Shown: in pieces, positions 44,504 through 54,929 of the stretch
How positions within the stretch are numbered: position 1 is the first letter of the stretch
How the letters are laid out: every line of letters starts with the position of its first letter
NCBI GenBank assembly: GCA_021776565.1
Contig: JAJFFQ010000002.1
Span: 1-64,000, forward strand
Length of the DNA: 64,000 bases
Direction of reading: 5' to 3'
Source: Robiginitomaculum sp.
GTDB lineage: Bacteria; Pseudomonadota; Alphaproteobacteria; Caulobacterales; Maricaulaceae
Made by a program: the position numbers and the translations under genes
Notes under the pieces: generated by a model
Databases searched by the model: none
The model's input: the letters and a program-made list of their open reading frames with translations, nothing else
What the model was told of the DNA's origin: nothing

Positions 44504-45022
44504 TTAAAGTGGTGCCCGCCCCTGTGGACAAGCTATGGAACCTGAATCACGTTGCCCACGCTGCCTGGATAAGGAAATAGACACAGCCTGTTTCATGGAG
44601 TGAACCATGGCAGGAGCGGAAAACGTCCGGTTAAAACAACTAATCCGTTCGCCGGTATCCGTTGCCGTTAATACCACAAGACCGGTCACCCCTGCATAGG
44701 CATTATAGACCTGCACAACATCATGATCCAAAGCGGTTTCTATGGAACGATCCCAACTCGCCGGGCTGGTAAAATCAAGAACAACCAGCTCAACAGGAAC
44801 TTCTGTGACCTCGGCCATAGCCCGTTCCAGCACTGGCTCCAGAATATGGCAATTGGCGCACCAGTCTGCCCGAAACAGCACTGCGCGCACAACCGGTTGC
44901 GGTGAACCATTGGCTTTCACCTCACCGGCATCGGCATACAGGGGGGCAAACGCCCCAACCAGCAGCAATAAAGCAAATGTAAAAAGTCGGCTCAATGAAG
45001 TCTCCAAAACTATTTTCTTCAT
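44504..45022 (-). CDS. Secreted thioredoxin-fold protein with CANC
   Basis: 172 residues with a signal peptide (about 10-32) and WCANC at C55-C58. The rest of the fold is short and divergent: VPVELVVLDFTSPASWDRSI, then YAGVTGLVVLTATDTGER. A further Cys lies near residue 129 (RISCFNRTF). Paralogous to the next gene downstream. The unusual CANC sequence suggests a redox potential different from thioredoxin; this is inference. Confidence 0.78.
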   Translation of the reverse strand: MKKIVLETSLSRLFTFALLLLVGAFAPLYADAGEVKANGSPQPVVRAVLFRADWCANCHILEPVLERAMAEVTEVPVELVVLDFTSPASWDRSIETALDHDVVQVYNAYAGVTGLVVLTATDTGERISCFNRTFSAPAMVHSMKQAVSISLSRQRGQRDSGSIACPQGRAPL

Positions 45023-45071
45023 TCATCACAGAATTGATAGCCAAATGCCAATCACATTGAGGAGAGCAATA

Positions 45072-46385
45072 TTAAGCTTTCACAAAAACACGCTTGAAAA
45101 TCGTGTCTACGTGTCGCAAATGATAGGCTGTATCAAACAGTGCAGACAGTGCGTCCACCCCCAGCAGCGAAGATACGTGTTCGTCTTCACGTAACAAATC
45201 TGCAAAATTGACATTATCTTCCCATGCCTTCATGGCATTTCTTTGCACCATGTTATAGGCATCCTCCCGGCTAGCGCCTTTTTGCGTCAGGGCCAGCAAG
45301 ACCCGTTGCGAATTGTGCAGACCACCCAATTGCTCAAGGTTTTTCTGCATCTGATCCTGGTGAATCACCAGATTTTCCAGAACACCGGCGAGGCGGTGCA
45401 AGGCAAAATCCAGATGGATGGTTGCATCAGGCGCAATGCCGCGCTCCACACTGGAATGAGAAATGTCACGCTCGTGCCAAAGCGCCACATTTTCCAATGC
45501 CGGTGTAACGCAAGCGCGGATCAGACGTGCCAGACCAGTCAAGTTTTCTGTCAACACGGGATTACGCTTGTGCGGCATGGCTGAGGAGCCTTTTTGACCC
45601 TTGGCAAAAAACTCCTCTACCTCGGCAACTTCGGTGCGCTGCAGGTGGCGAATTTCTGTTGCCAGCCGTTCTATGGACGACGCAATAACGCCCAGCGTTG
45701 CGAAAAATGCCGCATGGCGGTCACGTGGAATGATCTGGGTTGAAACCGGTTCTACCGTTAATCCCAGTTTCTGGGCAACATGCGCCTCAACCCCTGGGTC
45801 GATATTGGCAAACGTGCCCACTGCGCCTGATATTGCGCAAACCGCAATATCCTCTCGTGCAGCCTCCAACCGCTTTCGACAACGTGAGAACTCGGCATAG
45901 GCTTGTGCCATCTTCAAGCCAAAGGTTGTTGGCTCGGCATGAATTCCGTGACTACGACCAATGCAGATGGAATACTTGTGCGCCATGGCCTGTGTTTTGA
46001 GAGCAGCGAGCACCTTATCCATACCGGCTAACAACAATACAGAGGCCCGATCAAGTTGCACAGATAAACAGGTATCCAGAACATCCGATGACGTCAGACC
46101 CTGATGAACAAACCGGGCTGGTTCTCCCACATGCTCGGCCAGATGCGTCAGAAAGGCGATAACATCGTGTTTGACTTTGCGCTCTATCTCATCAATACGC
46201 GCCACATCAAATTCAACATCTTTGCCACGCGCCCATATTTGCTCCGCTGCCTCTTTGGGTATGACACCGGCAACAGCCATGGCATCACAGGCATAAGCTT
46301 CGATTTCAAACCAAATCCGGTATTTTGATTGTGCAGACCACAGCGCGGCCATTTCCGGTCGTGAATATCGGGAAATCACAGCCAT
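45072..46385 (-). CDS. purB: Adenylosuccinate lyase
   Basis: 437 residues from ATG 46385 with GGAGGAT upstream. The open frame extends 121 codons further to 46748, but that part has no homology and is not translated by this reading. Signatures: SRPEMAALWSAQSKYRIWFE, TSSDVLDTCLSVQL, and the SSAMPHKRNPVLTENLTGL signature loop with the catalytic Ser. PurB acts twice in purine synthesis. Not in the purCSQL operon but close to it. Confidence 0.96.
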   Translation of the reverse strand: MAVISRYSRPEMAALWSAQSKYRIWFEIEAYACDAMAVAGVIPKEAAEQIWARGKDVEFDVARIDEIERKVKHDVIAFLTHLAEHVGEPARFVHQGLTSSDVLDTCLSVQLDRASVLLLAGMDKVLAALKTQAMAHKYSICIGRSHGIHAEPTTFGLKMAQAYAEFSRCRKRLEAAREDIAVCAISGAVGTFANIDPGVEAHVAQKLGLTVEPVSTQIIPRDRHAAFFATLGVIASSIERLATEIRHLQRTEVAEVEEFFAKGQKGSSAMPHKRNPVLTENLTGLARLIRACVTPALENVALWHERDISHSSVERGIAPDATIHLDFALHRLAGVLENLVIHQDQMQKNLEQLGGLHNSQRVLLALTQKGASREDAYNMVQRNAMKAWEDNVNFADLLREDEHVSSLLGVDALSALFDTAYHLRHVDTIFKRVFVKA

Positions 46386-46679
46386 ATCCTCCAAATGAAA
46401 TACATATAAAATAACAACGCCCACATATCCCATGGGAGGACAATTTCCAAACACCTTGAACAGACTGGCTGTATGGCGGCTTTGCCTAGGATCAGGCCTC
46501 ACAAATGGCTGAAGCACAAAAAAAGTAAAATTCTTCATAAATTTTTTGATCTTGAAAAAACAGGATAAGCAAGTAAGGTTACCAGTGTCGTCGAAATTTG
46601 GTGTTATTGTGCCAAAGTGGTGCAAATAGCAGCATTTGATCGCCAAACGGACAACTTTGGGGACACGCCACGCAACCAT
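46386..46679. other. Intergenic stretch upstream of purB
   Basis: About 290 bp between the purB start and the predicted promoter of the divergent lipoprotein gene. It is A/T-rich at 46515-46570. No gene, tRNA, riboswitch or repeat was recognised. The purB promoter is presumably here. Confidence 0.5.
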
Positions 46680-46709
46680 TTGGCGTAAACACTGGCGTAG
46701 TTCTAAAAT
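46680..46709 (+). promoter_or_regulatory. Predicted sigma-70-type promoter of the repeat lipoprotein
   Basis: TTGGCG at 46680-46685 and TAAAAT at 46704-46709, spaced 18. The second box matches five of six consensus positions. It would give a leader of about 115 bases. Confidence 0.4.
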
Positions 46710-46734
46710 GCTGATACATTGTATTGGTGTAGTC

Positions 46735-46817
46735 GTGGGGGAACCCACAATTTAACCGCGGTGTTAGCCGCCAGGCCGATGAGGGCTGACCGTAATTCTG
46801 TCATTTTGGCAGTACGG
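46735..46817 (+). promoter_or_regulatory. Structured 5' leader with three hairpins
   Basis: Three consecutive potential hairpins: GTGGG/CCCAC around GGAA (46735-46748); GCGG/CCGC (46758-46771); and a two-part stem CCGTA/TACGG with inner CTGTC/GGCAG (46790-46817). The ribosome site AGGGGAAAC follows at once. A compact structured leader ending beside the ribosome site may control translation of the lipoprotein. It matches no riboswitch class I can recognise. Confidence 0.45.
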
Positions 46818-46833
46818 GTAAAGGGGAAACAAA

Positions 46834-48009
46834 ATGATTTATAAACGCGTACTTATGGCTGCGGCGGGGACAAGCGCACTTTTGCTTGCTGCATGCGGAA
46901 CAACGCAAACAACGTCTGGTTACTCCGATAGTGAGTCGGCCCGGATTGCACAATTGCAAGCTGATCTAAATTCGGCCAATTCGCAAAATGCGTCTCTGTC
47001 TTCGCAGGTTTCATCCCTGCAATCGCAAGTGAGCAGTTCCAGTTCGTCTTCGGTTTCAGGTGATAGCATTGCCATTGCAGCCGGTTATCCGCCTAATGCG
47101 CTGCCCGGTCAGTGCTTTTCTCGCATTCTTATTCCTGAGCTGACGGAAACAATTGCTGAACAGGTTATTGATCTTCCAGCATCAACAGAGTTGCGGATTA
47201 TCGCTGCTGAGTATGCGTTCGAGCAAGAGCAAATCCTTATCAAGGAAGCAACAACCAGGTACCATGTTATCCCGGCATCATATGAAACCATTACCGAGCA
47301 GGTTTTGGTTCAACCGGAAATGACAATTTCAAAAGTTATTGCTGCTGTTTATGAAGAATACGAAGAGCAAGTGCTGGTTCGCCCTGCCTTTACAACCTGG
47401 AAACCAGGTGCAGGATTGATCGGCGATGGTGGTTATCGCCGAGGCAATGATGGCCGGATGTACGGGCCAGATGGTTCGCTGGTTCAAACCATCATTCAAC
47501 CTACAGGTGAAATTCTTTGTAAAGTTGAAGTGCCGCCAAAATACAAGACGGTGACACGCAAGCGTTTGGTTTCTGCTGAACACACAGAAGACACTATTGT
47601 CCAGGCTAAATACGAAACCGTGACCAAACAGGTTATTGCCATTCCTCCACGCGTCGAAGAAGAAGTGGTTGCAGCTGAATACACGACCATTCGTGTCCGT
47701 CGGCTGGTTTCACCTGCACGTACCGAGAGCATTACCATTCCGGCAACCTATAAAACGATCGAGAAAATCAGAATCGTTAGTGGTGGCAATCTGGAATGGC
47801 GCGAAGTCATTTGTGACACCAACTCAACGCCTGAACTGATTTCTCAGGTGCAGAGCGCACTTACCAGCCGTGGCTATAGCACCGGTCGGGTCGATGGCGT
47901 GTTCGGGATGTCAACTCTGCACGCAATGGAGAAATTCCAGCGTGATAATGGCTACATAGTTGGTCAGTTGACCATGCAAACCATGGACGCCCTTGGCGTA
48001 GCTCACTAA
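46834..48009 (+). CDS. Lipoprotein with 23-residue repeats and a peptidoglycan-binding domain
   Basis: 391 residues. Lipobox ALLLAAC with the lipidated Cys at 21. A Ser/Gln/Leu-rich coiled segment follows (about 32-75). Then come six to seven units spaced exactly 23 residues apart, with a Tyr-Thr core and a VLVxP-like block: YETITEQVLVQPEMT, YKTVTRKRLVSAEHT, YETVTKQVIAIPPRV, YTTIRVRRLVSPART. A Gly-rich insert (GYRRGNDGRMYGPDGSLV) splits them into two groups. The C terminus (about 325-391) is a PG_binding_1 domain (SQVQSALTSRGYSTGRVDG). Probably anchors the outer membrane to the wall. Function otherwise unknown. Confidence 0.85.
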   Translation: MIYKRVLMAAAGTSALLLAACGTTQTTSGYSDSESARIAQLQADLNSANSQNASLSSQVSSLQSQVSSSSSSSVSGDSIAIAAGYPPNALPGQCFSRILIPELTETIAEQVIDLPASTELRIIAAEYAFEQEQILIKEATTRYHVIPASYETITEQVLVQPEMTISKVIAAVYEEYEEQVLVRPAFTTWKPGAGLIGDGGYRRGNDGRMYGPDGSLVQTIIQPTGEILCKVEVPPKYKTVTRKRLVSAEHTEDTIVQAKYETVTKQVIAIPPRVEEEVVAAEYTTIRVRRLVSPARTESITIPATYKTIEKIRIVSGGNLEWREVICDTNSTPELISQVQSALTSRGYSTGRVDGVFGMSTLHAMEKFQRDNGYIVGQLTMQTMDALGVAH

Positions 48010-48029
48010 CTTATACCTAAGTGAACAAC

Positions 48030-48061
48030 AAAGCCCTCGCCAATCGGCGGGGGCTTTTTTT
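48030..48061. terminator. Rho-independent terminator, possibly bidirectional
   Basis: AAGCCCTCGCC pairs with GGCGGGGGCTT (one G-T pair) around AATC, followed by seven T. It ends the lipoprotein transcript, and the A-rich other side may end the convergent trmJ transcript. Confidence 0.9.
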
Positions 48062-48077
48062 GTTCAAAGACCAAAAT

Positions 48078-48827
48078 TTACTTTGAACCTTGCTTTCCTC
48101 TTCCTTTCGCCAGCGCCTTAACAATACCGCGAAATGTTCGCACTTCCTGTTCTGTTAGTCTGGCCTTTATCAAGGCATTACGGATGTTTTGCCGCATGAC
48201 AGGGTTTTTTTCTGCTGGATAAAAAAAACCTGCCTTGTCCAGCGCCCCTTCAAGGTGTTCAAATAATCCTATCTGCGCCTTCTTGCTAGCGATTTCTGAT
48301 AACGGTTGTATTTGATTTTGCCCTTGCCTGACCTTCCATTCATAGGCAAACACTGCGACCGCCTGTGCCAGATTGAGTGAACCGAATGATTTATCCACCG
48401 GATAAGTAACAAGGCTATCGCAAAGCGCGACATCTTCATTGTTGAGACCAGAAGATTCGGCACCAAATAGCAAAGCCGTTTGCGCGCCGTTTTGTGCGTG
48501 TTTTCTTAACTCTGCACAACCTTCCACCGGACCAAACACGTCCTTTTCCATATCACGCAATCGCGCAGATACAGCAAAAACCAAAGCACAATCTGCAATG
48601 GCTTTGCCAACATTTGAATACACACGTACTGGCCCGGTATCCTTGATGGCTCCGGCAGACATAACCTCTGCCTTGGGGTTAGGCCAGCCATCCCGTGGGG
48701 CGACAAGGCGAAGGTCACGTAATCCAAAATTGGCCATGACCCGTGCCGCAGCGCCTATGTTTTCTCCCATTTGGGGGCGTACCAGCACAATGGCTGGCTG
48801 CGTAGAGTAAGGCTTTTGCACGTTCAC
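48078..48827 (-). CDS. trmJ: TrmJ-type tRNA/rRNA 2'-O-methyltransferase (SPOUT)
   Basis: 249 residues. SPOUT-class knot motifs are present: IVLVRPQMGENIGAAARVMA, LLFGAESSGLNNEDV, and YPVDKSFGSLNLAQAVAVFA. TrmJ methylates position 32 of tRNAs; other members of this subgroup have different targets. A C-terminal helical extension (about 165-249) is typical of TrmJ. It converges on the lipoprotein gene across a shared terminator. Confidence 0.88.
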   Translation of the reverse strand: MNVQKPYSTQPAIVLVRPQMGENIGAAARVMANFGLRDLRLVAPRDGWPNPKAEVMSAGAIKDTGPVRVYSNVGKAIADCALVFAVSARLRDMEKDVFGPVEGCAELRKHAQNGAQTALLFGAESSGLNNEDVALCDSLVTYPVDKSFGSLNLAQAVAVFAYEWKVRQGQNQIQPLSEIASKKAQIGLFEHLEGALDKAGFFYPAEKNPVMRQNIRNALIKARLTEQEVRTFRGIVKALAKGRGKQGSK

Positions 48828-49015
48828 TTCCTCGCATTTTTCTACTCACTGACAAGCAGAATAGTGTAATCCAGTTGAGTCCAGACCCTATAAGGCCTTT
48901 TCCCCAACCGATACCGGTGCTATCGCTTTAATAAAGGTTACTTGTAAATAGAACGCAGTGATCCGGGGCATCGGTGAATGCTCACTAGGCACGCGGCAAA
49001 TTGGGAAACACAATC

Positions 49016-50236
49016 ATGTCAAAGATCAAAGTCAATAACCCTGTCGTAGAACTTGATGGGGATGAAATGACCCGCATCATGTGGGACATGATTAAAAAAA
49101 CCCTTATTCTTCCCTATCTGGATATTGACCTGAAATATTTCGACCTGGGTATAGAATCTCGCGATGACACGGACGACCAGATCACCATCGATTCTGCTCA
49201 TGCAATTCGTAAATATGGTGTTGGTATTAAATGCGCAACGATCACTCCTGATGAGGCCCGCGTAGAAGAATTTGGCCTCAAAAAAATGTGGAAATCACCC
49301 AATGGAACGATTCGCAACATTTTGGGCGGTGTTATTTTTCGCGAACCGATTATCTGTCGCAATGTGCCTCGCCTTGTCCCGGGCTGGACTAAACCCATTG
49401 TGATAGGCCGCCACGCCTATGGCGATCAGTATAAAGCCACCAACTTTCTTGTCCCCGGCAAGGGTAAATTGAGTATGAAATGGGAAAGTGAGGATGGGAA
49501 CCAATCTATTGAAGAAGAGGTTTTTGACTTTGAAAGTTCTGGCGTTGCCATGGGCATGTACAATATCGACCCGTCCATTCGCGACTTTGCGCGCTCCTCA
49601 ATGAATTTTGCCTTGCAAAGAAAATGGCCGCTATACCTTTCAACCAAGAATACTATTTTGAAGGCCTATGATGGCCGCTTCAAAGACCTGTTCATGGAAA
49701 TTTATGAGACTGAATTCAAAGACCAGTTTGAAGCCGCCGACATCTGGTATGAACACCGCCTGATTGACGACATGGTTGCCTGCGCCATGAAATGGGCCGG
49801 TGGATTTGTCTGGGCCTGCAAGAACTATGATGGTGATGTGCAATCCGATACGGTTGCGCAAGGCTTTGGCTCACTTGGCCTGATGACCTCTGTGTTGTTA
49901 TCCCCCGATGGTAAAACCATGGAGAGTGAGGCCGCACACGGCACCGTAACCCGCCATTATCGCGCGCATCAAAAAGGCGAAGCCACCTCGACCAATTCTA
50001 TTGCTTCAATTTTTGCCTGGACACGCGGCATCGCCCACCGCGGGCGGTTAGACGGAACCCCTGCAGTTGTGGAGTTTGCCCAAAAGTTGGAAAATGTGGT
50101 GATAAATACTGTTGAAACGGGCCATATGACCAAGGATTTGGCCCTATTGGTTGGCGACAAACAAAGCTGGCTTACAACAACAGGGTTTTTAGAAAAAATT
50201 GCAGAAAACCTGGAAAATGAAATGGTGAAAACCTAG
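49016..50236 (+). CDS. icd: NADP-dependent isocitrate dehydrogenase
   Basis: 406 residues from ATG 49016; a TTG five codons upstream is in frame but unlikely. Homodimeric eukaryote-like type: [60 protein letters not shown] and [16 protein letters not shown]. Converts isocitrate to 2-oxoglutarate in the TCA cycle and produces NADPH. About 190 bp of upstream non-coding DNA holds its promoter. It converges on a chemoreceptor gene with only 2 bp between stops. Confidence 0.96.
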   Translation: MSKIKVNNPVVELDGDEMTRIMWDMIKKTLILPYLDIDLKYFDLGIESRDDTDDQITIDSAHAIRKYGVGIKCATITPDEARVEEFGLKKMWKSPNGTIRNILGGVIFREPIICRNVPRLVPGWTKPIVIGRHAYGDQYKATNFLVPGKGKLSMKWESEDGNQSIEEEVFDFESSGVAMGMYNIDPSIRDFARSSMNFALQRKWPLYLSTKNTILKAYDGRFKDLFMEIYETEFKDQFEAADIWYEHRLIDDMVACAMKWAGGFVWACKNYDGDVQSDTVAQGFGSLGLMTSVLLSPDGKTMESEAAHGTVTRHYRAHQKGEATSTNSIASIFAWTRGIAHRGRLDGTPAVVEFAQKLENVVINTVETGHMTKDLALLVGDKQSWLTTTGFLEKIAENLENEMVKT

Positions 50237-50238
50237 AG

Positions 50239-51552
50239 TCAGGCAATTTTGCGCGCCTGAACCAGGTAACGCTGCACCTTGCCCTCAAGTGAATTTGCTT
50301 CCTCCAAAAGAGATGCTGAGGCTTCGCTCAAACCTTGGGCGGTACCTTGTGTGCTATCAATCGTAGTTGCGACATCACCGGTTTTGCTTGCAACGGACTT
50401 TGCACTGTCGGCAGCACAGCCGATATTGCGGCAGATTTCCCTTGTAACGGCTTCCTGTTCCTCTACCGCAGCGGCAATAGCGCCGGCAACGCCGTCCATA
50501 TCATTGATGGCAGTAATAATGGTCTCTATGGCGCGCACGGCCTCTTCGGTTTGTTTTTGAATGGCTTCAATGTGTTGCGTAATCGTTGTTGTCGCATCTG
50601 TCGTCTGCGTAGCCAAGGCTTTTACTTCGGCAGCAACAACAGAAAACCCACGGCCTGCCTCACCAGCCCTGGCAGACTCAATGGTTGCATTCAAGGCCAG
50701 TAAGTTTGTTTGGCCCGCAATATCATGAATGAGATTGATAACCTCGCCAACGCTGGAAACAGATTTTCTCAAACCCTCGATGGTTTGCTGCGCCTCCCGG
50801 GTTTGGCTTATGACTACGGTATTGGAATCAGTAGCCACATTTGACTGCTGACCAATTTCGTTAATGGCACTGGATAATTCTCCGGCGGCTTGTGCGACGC
50901 TGGCAACATTTTCTGAAACACCATCAGCATTATCATTTATTTCATGCACGCTTTGGCGCGAAGATGAGACACTCTCAGCCATCGTTTGCGCAATCGTTTG
51001 TAACGAACTTGAAGAAGCAATAACAGTAGTACTTACCGACTTCACCTGCGTCTCAAACGTATCTGTGAGTTTGTGGAATTCTGCAAATTTTCCCTTCATA
51101 TATGAAATAGTGCTGTTGATGTCCTGCGCACCGAGTTTGAAGGAACCAAGCATACCACGTTCAACAACAACACGATGATAATACCCTTTTGAGACTGCCT
51201 GTAATGATGCCCTGCTTTCTCTCACAAAGGCATCAGAAATATCCAGATTCTGATTGATGGCCCGGGCTATTGCCCCAACCGTTCCATGATCGTTAAGAAG
51301 CACTATTCTTTGTTCCATATCGCCCTTTGCCGCTGCTTTCATCGCCGTATTTATGTGGATCAGATTTTTGTGTAATTTTATAGTTTGCCAAAATGAGTAC
51401 ATCAACAATGCAAGAGCAATTACGATACCCGCAATTATCCATGACGGGGGCATAACCCGCCCTAGTCCCAACGTCACAACAAGGACAAATGCAGTCAAGG
51501 CTAATGCCAGATAGATTTTAGAGAGAGAAGATAAATTCATCATAAGATACAT
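50239..51552 (-). CDS. Methyl-accepting chemotaxis protein with no large periplasmic domain
   Basis: 437 residues from ATG 51552; ATG 51543 or 51540 are also possible. Two membrane segments near 12-31 and 37-56 are separated by only a few residues, so there is no periplasmic sensor. HAMP-like and linker regions follow, then the signalling domain with the hairpin tip DIAGQTNLLALNATIESARA and GEAGRGFSVVAAEVKALA. It overlaps the preceding PAS gene by 35 bases. The pair looks like an Aer-type energy receptor in two proteins. Confidence 0.9.
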   Translation of the reverse strand: MYLMMNLSSLSKIYLALALTAFVLVVTLGLGRVMPPSWIIAGIVIALALLMYSFWQTIKLHKNLIHINTAMKAAAKGDMEQRIVLLNDHGTVGAIARAINQNLDISDAFVRESRASLQAVSKGYYHRVVVERGMLGSFKLGAQDINSTISYMKGKFAEFHKLTDTFETQVKSVSTTVIASSSSLQTIAQTMAESVSSSRQSVHEINDNADGVSENVASVAQAAGELSSAINEIGQQSNVATDSNTVVISQTREAQQTIEGLRKSVSSVGEVINLIHDIAGQTNLLALNATIESARAGEAGRGFSVVAAEVKALATQTTDATTTITQHIEAIQKQTEEAVRAIETIITAINDMDGVAGAIAAAVEEQEAVTREICRNIGCAADSAKSVASKTGDVATTIDSTQGTAQGLSEASASLLEEANSLEGKVQRYLVQARKIA

Positions 51553-52102
51553 TCAATTTTTCAAGAAGCGTCAAAAGATGGGCCTCTGAGTGAAGCAAGC
51601 CTTCTTTACGGTTGCTTGCCTTGTTTTCGATGTCCACTAATTCCTTATAAAGGGGTATGACCTTGTCTAACGCAGCCCTGTCTGCCACGCGACGATTAGA
51701 ATGATAGCCAATAACTCTACCTTCAGCATCCATGCTTGGCGTTACATGAGCAAAAACCCAGTAATGATCGCCATTGACCGCCATGTTTATGACATAAGCA
51801 AAAATTTCTTTACCGCTCTCGATGGTTTTCCATAACAAATTGAACACGCAGCGAGGCATATCAGGGTGGCGAATGAGGGAATGTGGCGCGCCAATTACCT
51901 CAAATTCCCGAAGTCCTGCAATTCGCAAAAAAACCTCATTGGCATATGTAATACGCCCTTTAAGATCAGTTTTTGAAACGATGATTTCATCTTCCACAAA
52001 GGTACGTTCAAGCCCGGTTGGCTGAACCGAGGTCATGATTTTCCCGGTAAACGGATTTTTGGCTTTGGTTAGTGACCGCCAATTTTTCTCAAAAAAACTC
52101 AA
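51518..52102 (-). CDS. PAS-domain protein, Aer-like sensor half
   Basis: 194 residues from TTG 52102 with AGGGG eight bases upstream; ATG 52036 is the alternative. The PAS domain (about 35-140) is closely Aer-like: ITYANEVFLRIAGLREFEVI, HSLIRHPDMPRCVFNLLW, and the NGDHYWVFAHVTPS segment with the Trp and His of flavin-binding Aer proteins. A helical C-terminal tail follows. It has no membrane or signalling domain. Its gene overlaps the chemoreceptor gene, so the two likely work together. Confidence 0.85.
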   Translation of the reverse strand: MSFFEKNWRSLTKAKNPFTGKIMTSVQPTGLERTFVEDEIIVSKTDLKGRITYANEVFLRIAGLREFEVIGAPHSLIRHPDMPRCVFNLLWKTIESGKEIFAYVINMAVNGDHYWVFAHVTPSMDAEGRVIGYHSNRRVADRAALDKVIPLYKELVDIENKASNRKEGLLHSEAHLLTLLEKLNVSYDEFIFSL

Positions 52103-52215
52103 ACCATATACCCCTGGTTGTGAAGTGGTGGGGCCGTTTTATTCTATGATGTGTTAATAATAAGCTTATATGAAATAGTAAAATAAAATATTTTTGTGGT
52201 ATATCAGTACCATAC

Positions 52216-54876
52216 TCAACATAATGCCTTACATATGGCGTCTATAGCCTTTTGCGTTTTATCTCCATCCGGGCCGCCAGCCTGTGCGAAATCGGGTCTG
52301 CCGCCTCCCCCTTTACTACCCAAGGTAGCTGCACCTATACGCACCAGATCCACTGCATTTTGTGTAAGGATCAGATCAGCACTCACGCCAACGGCCAAGG
52401 CGGCCTTGCCGTCATTATTGGCCGCAAACACAACAATGCCTGAGCCTAATCGGGCTTTACTTTCGTCAACCAAAGCGCGTAAATCTCGCGGCGGCACGTC
52501 CTTGACCGTTTTACCTATAAAGGCGATGCCATTGACTGTTTTTCTACCATCATCCGCTGCCCCGCTTTCGCCCATGGCAACTTGCTTGCGCAGGTCTGAT
52601 ACCTCACGTTCAAATTTACGTCGCTCATCCAGCAATTGCGCAAGCCGCCCTGGCAAATCCACTGGCAGAGATTTGAGAAGGTCAGCCGCCGTTTTTAGCG
52701 CCGTTTCTTCCTTGCGTACAAATTCCAGTGCCTTGGCACCCGTTACCGCCTCAATCCGGCGCACACCGGCGGCAACGCTGCTTTGTCCAATAATTTTGAC
52801 AAGGCCAATATCTCCGGTGCGCTCTACATGAGTGCCACCGCACAGCTCTATGGAGTATGGCCGATTGTTATCAATTATCCCGCATCCCAAACTTAACACC
52901 CGGACTTTATCGCCATATTTTTCGCCAAAGAGGGCCGTTGCGCCCGCCTCAATTGCCTCTTCCGGATTGGTTTCGCGCGTTATTGCCTTTGCGTTCTGGC
53001 GTACAATCGCGTTGACCTCATTCTCTATGTTCACCATATCTGCCTCGCTCAATGGGCCAGAATGGGTGAAGTCAAAGCGCAAATAATCCGGGCCAACAAA
53101 TGAGCCTTTTTGCGCCACATGCTCACCAAGCTGACCACGCAAGGCCGCATGTAACAAATGCGTAGCCGAATGGTTGGCGGCAATTGCGCGGCGACGGGCA
53201 TGATCCACTGTTAACACAGCCTTATCCTTCAAAGAAAACTCACCGCTCTTCACCTCGCCTTGATGGATAAAGTGCCCTTGGGGCAGTTTGGTTGTGCTTT
53301 CAACCTGAACGATGGCACCACCTTCAAATTCGATTATTCCTGTATCCCCGGTCTGACCACCGGCTTCCGCATAAAATGGTGACTGGTCAAAGACGAGCAT
53401 AATTTTATCACCTTTTTGGGCCGATTTTTGCATTGCGCCCTGACATATCAACGCCAGCAATTGTCCTTTTTCTTTTTCGCAGTCATAGCCAAGGAATTTT
53501 GTTGGGGGCAGATTTGCATTAACATCATCCCATATTTCTGATCTGACAGCATCACCAGAGCCTTTCCAGTTTGCCCGGCCCCCGGCCTTTTGCGCCGCCA
53601 TTGCGGTATCGAAGCCCGCCCGATCAACCTCTATGCCTTTATCGCGAAGCGCATCCTCGGTTAAATCATAAGGAAAGCCGTAAGTGTCATAAAGCTTGAA
53701 CGCCACTTCACCTTTTAGCCTGTCACCCTTTTTAAGGTCAGAGCTAGCCTCGTTCAACAAGCCCATGCCCCGCCCCAGGGTTCGTAAGAAACGCTCTTCT
53801 TCCTGAAATATATTGGTCTCGATCATTGCCCTGGCCCGAACCAGCTCTGGGTAGGCCTCACCCATCTGTTCTATCAATGACGGAAGCATTTTATGAATAA
53901 CGGGGGCTTTTGCACCCAACAGATGTGCATGGCGCATGGCCCGGCGCATGATCCGCCGCAAAACATAGCCGCGCCCCTCATTTGAAGGTGTCACCCCATC
54001 GGCCAGCAAAAATGAAATGGAGCGCAGATGATCCGTGATAACCCGGTGGCTGGCGCAAGCAGCACCCCTGGCACGAACCTTCAGAACATTTTCGCTTTCG
54101 GCAATCAGGGCTTTAAACAGATCAATATCGTAATTGTCGTGGACACCCTGCATCACTGCGGCAATCCGCTCCAGCCCCATGCCTGTATCGATCGAGGGTT
54201 TAGGCAAAGCCAAGCGTTTGCCATTTTTCTCCTGGTCAAATTGCATAAAGACCAGGTTCCAAATCTCAACAAACCTGTCACCATCTTCGTTTGGCGACCC
54301 TGGAGGGCCACCCTCGATCGCTTCACCATGGTCATAAAATATTTCAGAACATGGCCCACATGGCCCGGTGTCACCCATTGACCAAAAGTTATCCGAGGTG
54401 GCGATTTTAATCACCTTGCGTTCATCCAGCCCGGTAATTTTTTGCCACAAACTGCCCGCTTCCCTGTCTTCGGCATAAACCGTAACTAGTAGCTTGTCTT
54501 TGGACAATGCAAACTCACGGGTTAGTAAATCCCAGGCAAGGTAAATGGCCTCTTCCTTGAAATAATCACCAAAGGAAAAATTGCCCAACATTTCAAAGAA
54601 GGTATGGTGACGCGCCGTGTAGCCTACATTATCCAGATCATTATGTTTGCCGCCAGCGCGAATACATTTTTGCGAACTTACAGCCCGTTCATAAGTGCGC
54701 GTTTCCTGGCCAACGAATACATTCTTGAATTGCACCATACCTGCATTGGTAAACAACAGGCTGGGATCATTTTGCGGCACTACCGGACTTGATGCAACGA
54801 CCTCATGGTCAAGCTTGCCATTGCCACTTTCAAAATAGCTTAAAAAAGCTTTGCGAATGTCGTTCAGCGATTCCAT
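52216..54876 (-). CDS. alaS: Alanyl-tRNA synthetase
   Basis: 886 residues, full length. Catalytic domain: [35 protein letters not shown]. Editing domain: zinc-site [13 protein letters not shown] and [14 protein letters not shown]-terminal oligomerisation domain with [16 protein letters not shown]. Attaches Ala to tRNA and hydrolyses mischarged Ser and Gly. It lies downstream of recA in the same direction, as in many alphaproteobacteria, after a hairpin at 54930-54954. Confidence 0.97.
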   Translation of the reverse strand: MESLNDIRKAFLSYFESGNGKLDHEVVASSPVVPQNDPSLLFTNAGMVQFKNVFVGQETRTYERAVSSQKCIRAGGKHNDLDNVGYTARHHTFFEMLGNFSFGDYFKEEAIYLAWDLLTREFALSKDKLLVTVYAEDREAGSLWQKITGLDERKVIKIATSDNFWSMGDTGPCGPCSEIFYDHGEAIEGGPPGSPNEDGDRFVEIWNLVFMQFDQEKNGKRLALPKPSIDTGMGLERIAAVMQGVHDNYDIDLFKALIAESENVLKVRARGAACASHRVITDHLRSISFLLADGVTPSNEGRGYVLRRIMRRAMRHAHLLGAKAPVIHKMLPSLIEQMGEAYPELVRARAMIETNIFQEEERFLRTLGRGMGLLNEASSDLKKGDRLKGEVAFKLYDTYGFPYDLTEDALRDKGIEVDRAGFDTAMAAQKAGGRANWKGSGDAVRSEIWDDVNANLPPTKFLGYDCEKEKGQLLALICQGAMQKSAQKGDKIMLVFDQSPFYAEAGGQTGDTGIIEFEGGAIVQVESTTKLPQGHFIHQGEVKSGEFSLKDKAVLTVDHARRRAIAANHSATHLLHAALRGQLGEHVAQKGSFVGPDYLRFDFTHSGPLSEADMVNIENEVNAIVRQNAKAITRETNPEEAIEAGATALFGEKYGDKVRVLSLGCGIIDNNRPYSIELCGGTHVERTGDIGLVKIIGQSSVAAGVRRIEAVTGAKALEFVRKEETALKTAADLLKSLPVDLPGRLAQLLDERRKFEREVSDLRKQVAMGESGAADDGRKTVNGIAFIGKTVKDVPPRDLRALVDESKARLGSGIVVFAANNDGKAALAVGVSADLILTQNAVDLVRIGAATLGSKGGGGRPDFAQAGGPDGDKTQKAIDAICKALC

Positions 54877-54929
54877 AGTAAAATGTCCAGACTGATAAGT
54901 TCTATATGCTCAAGACAAAGATATAGAAA

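Noticed and set aside
46386..46748. 121-codon N-terminal extension of purB
   Set aside because: No homology by eye, and a strong GGAGG site precedes the standard start at 46385.
48909..48925. CGATA/TATCG inverted repeat upstream of icd
   Set aside because: Arms of only five bases; no supporting motif or second site.
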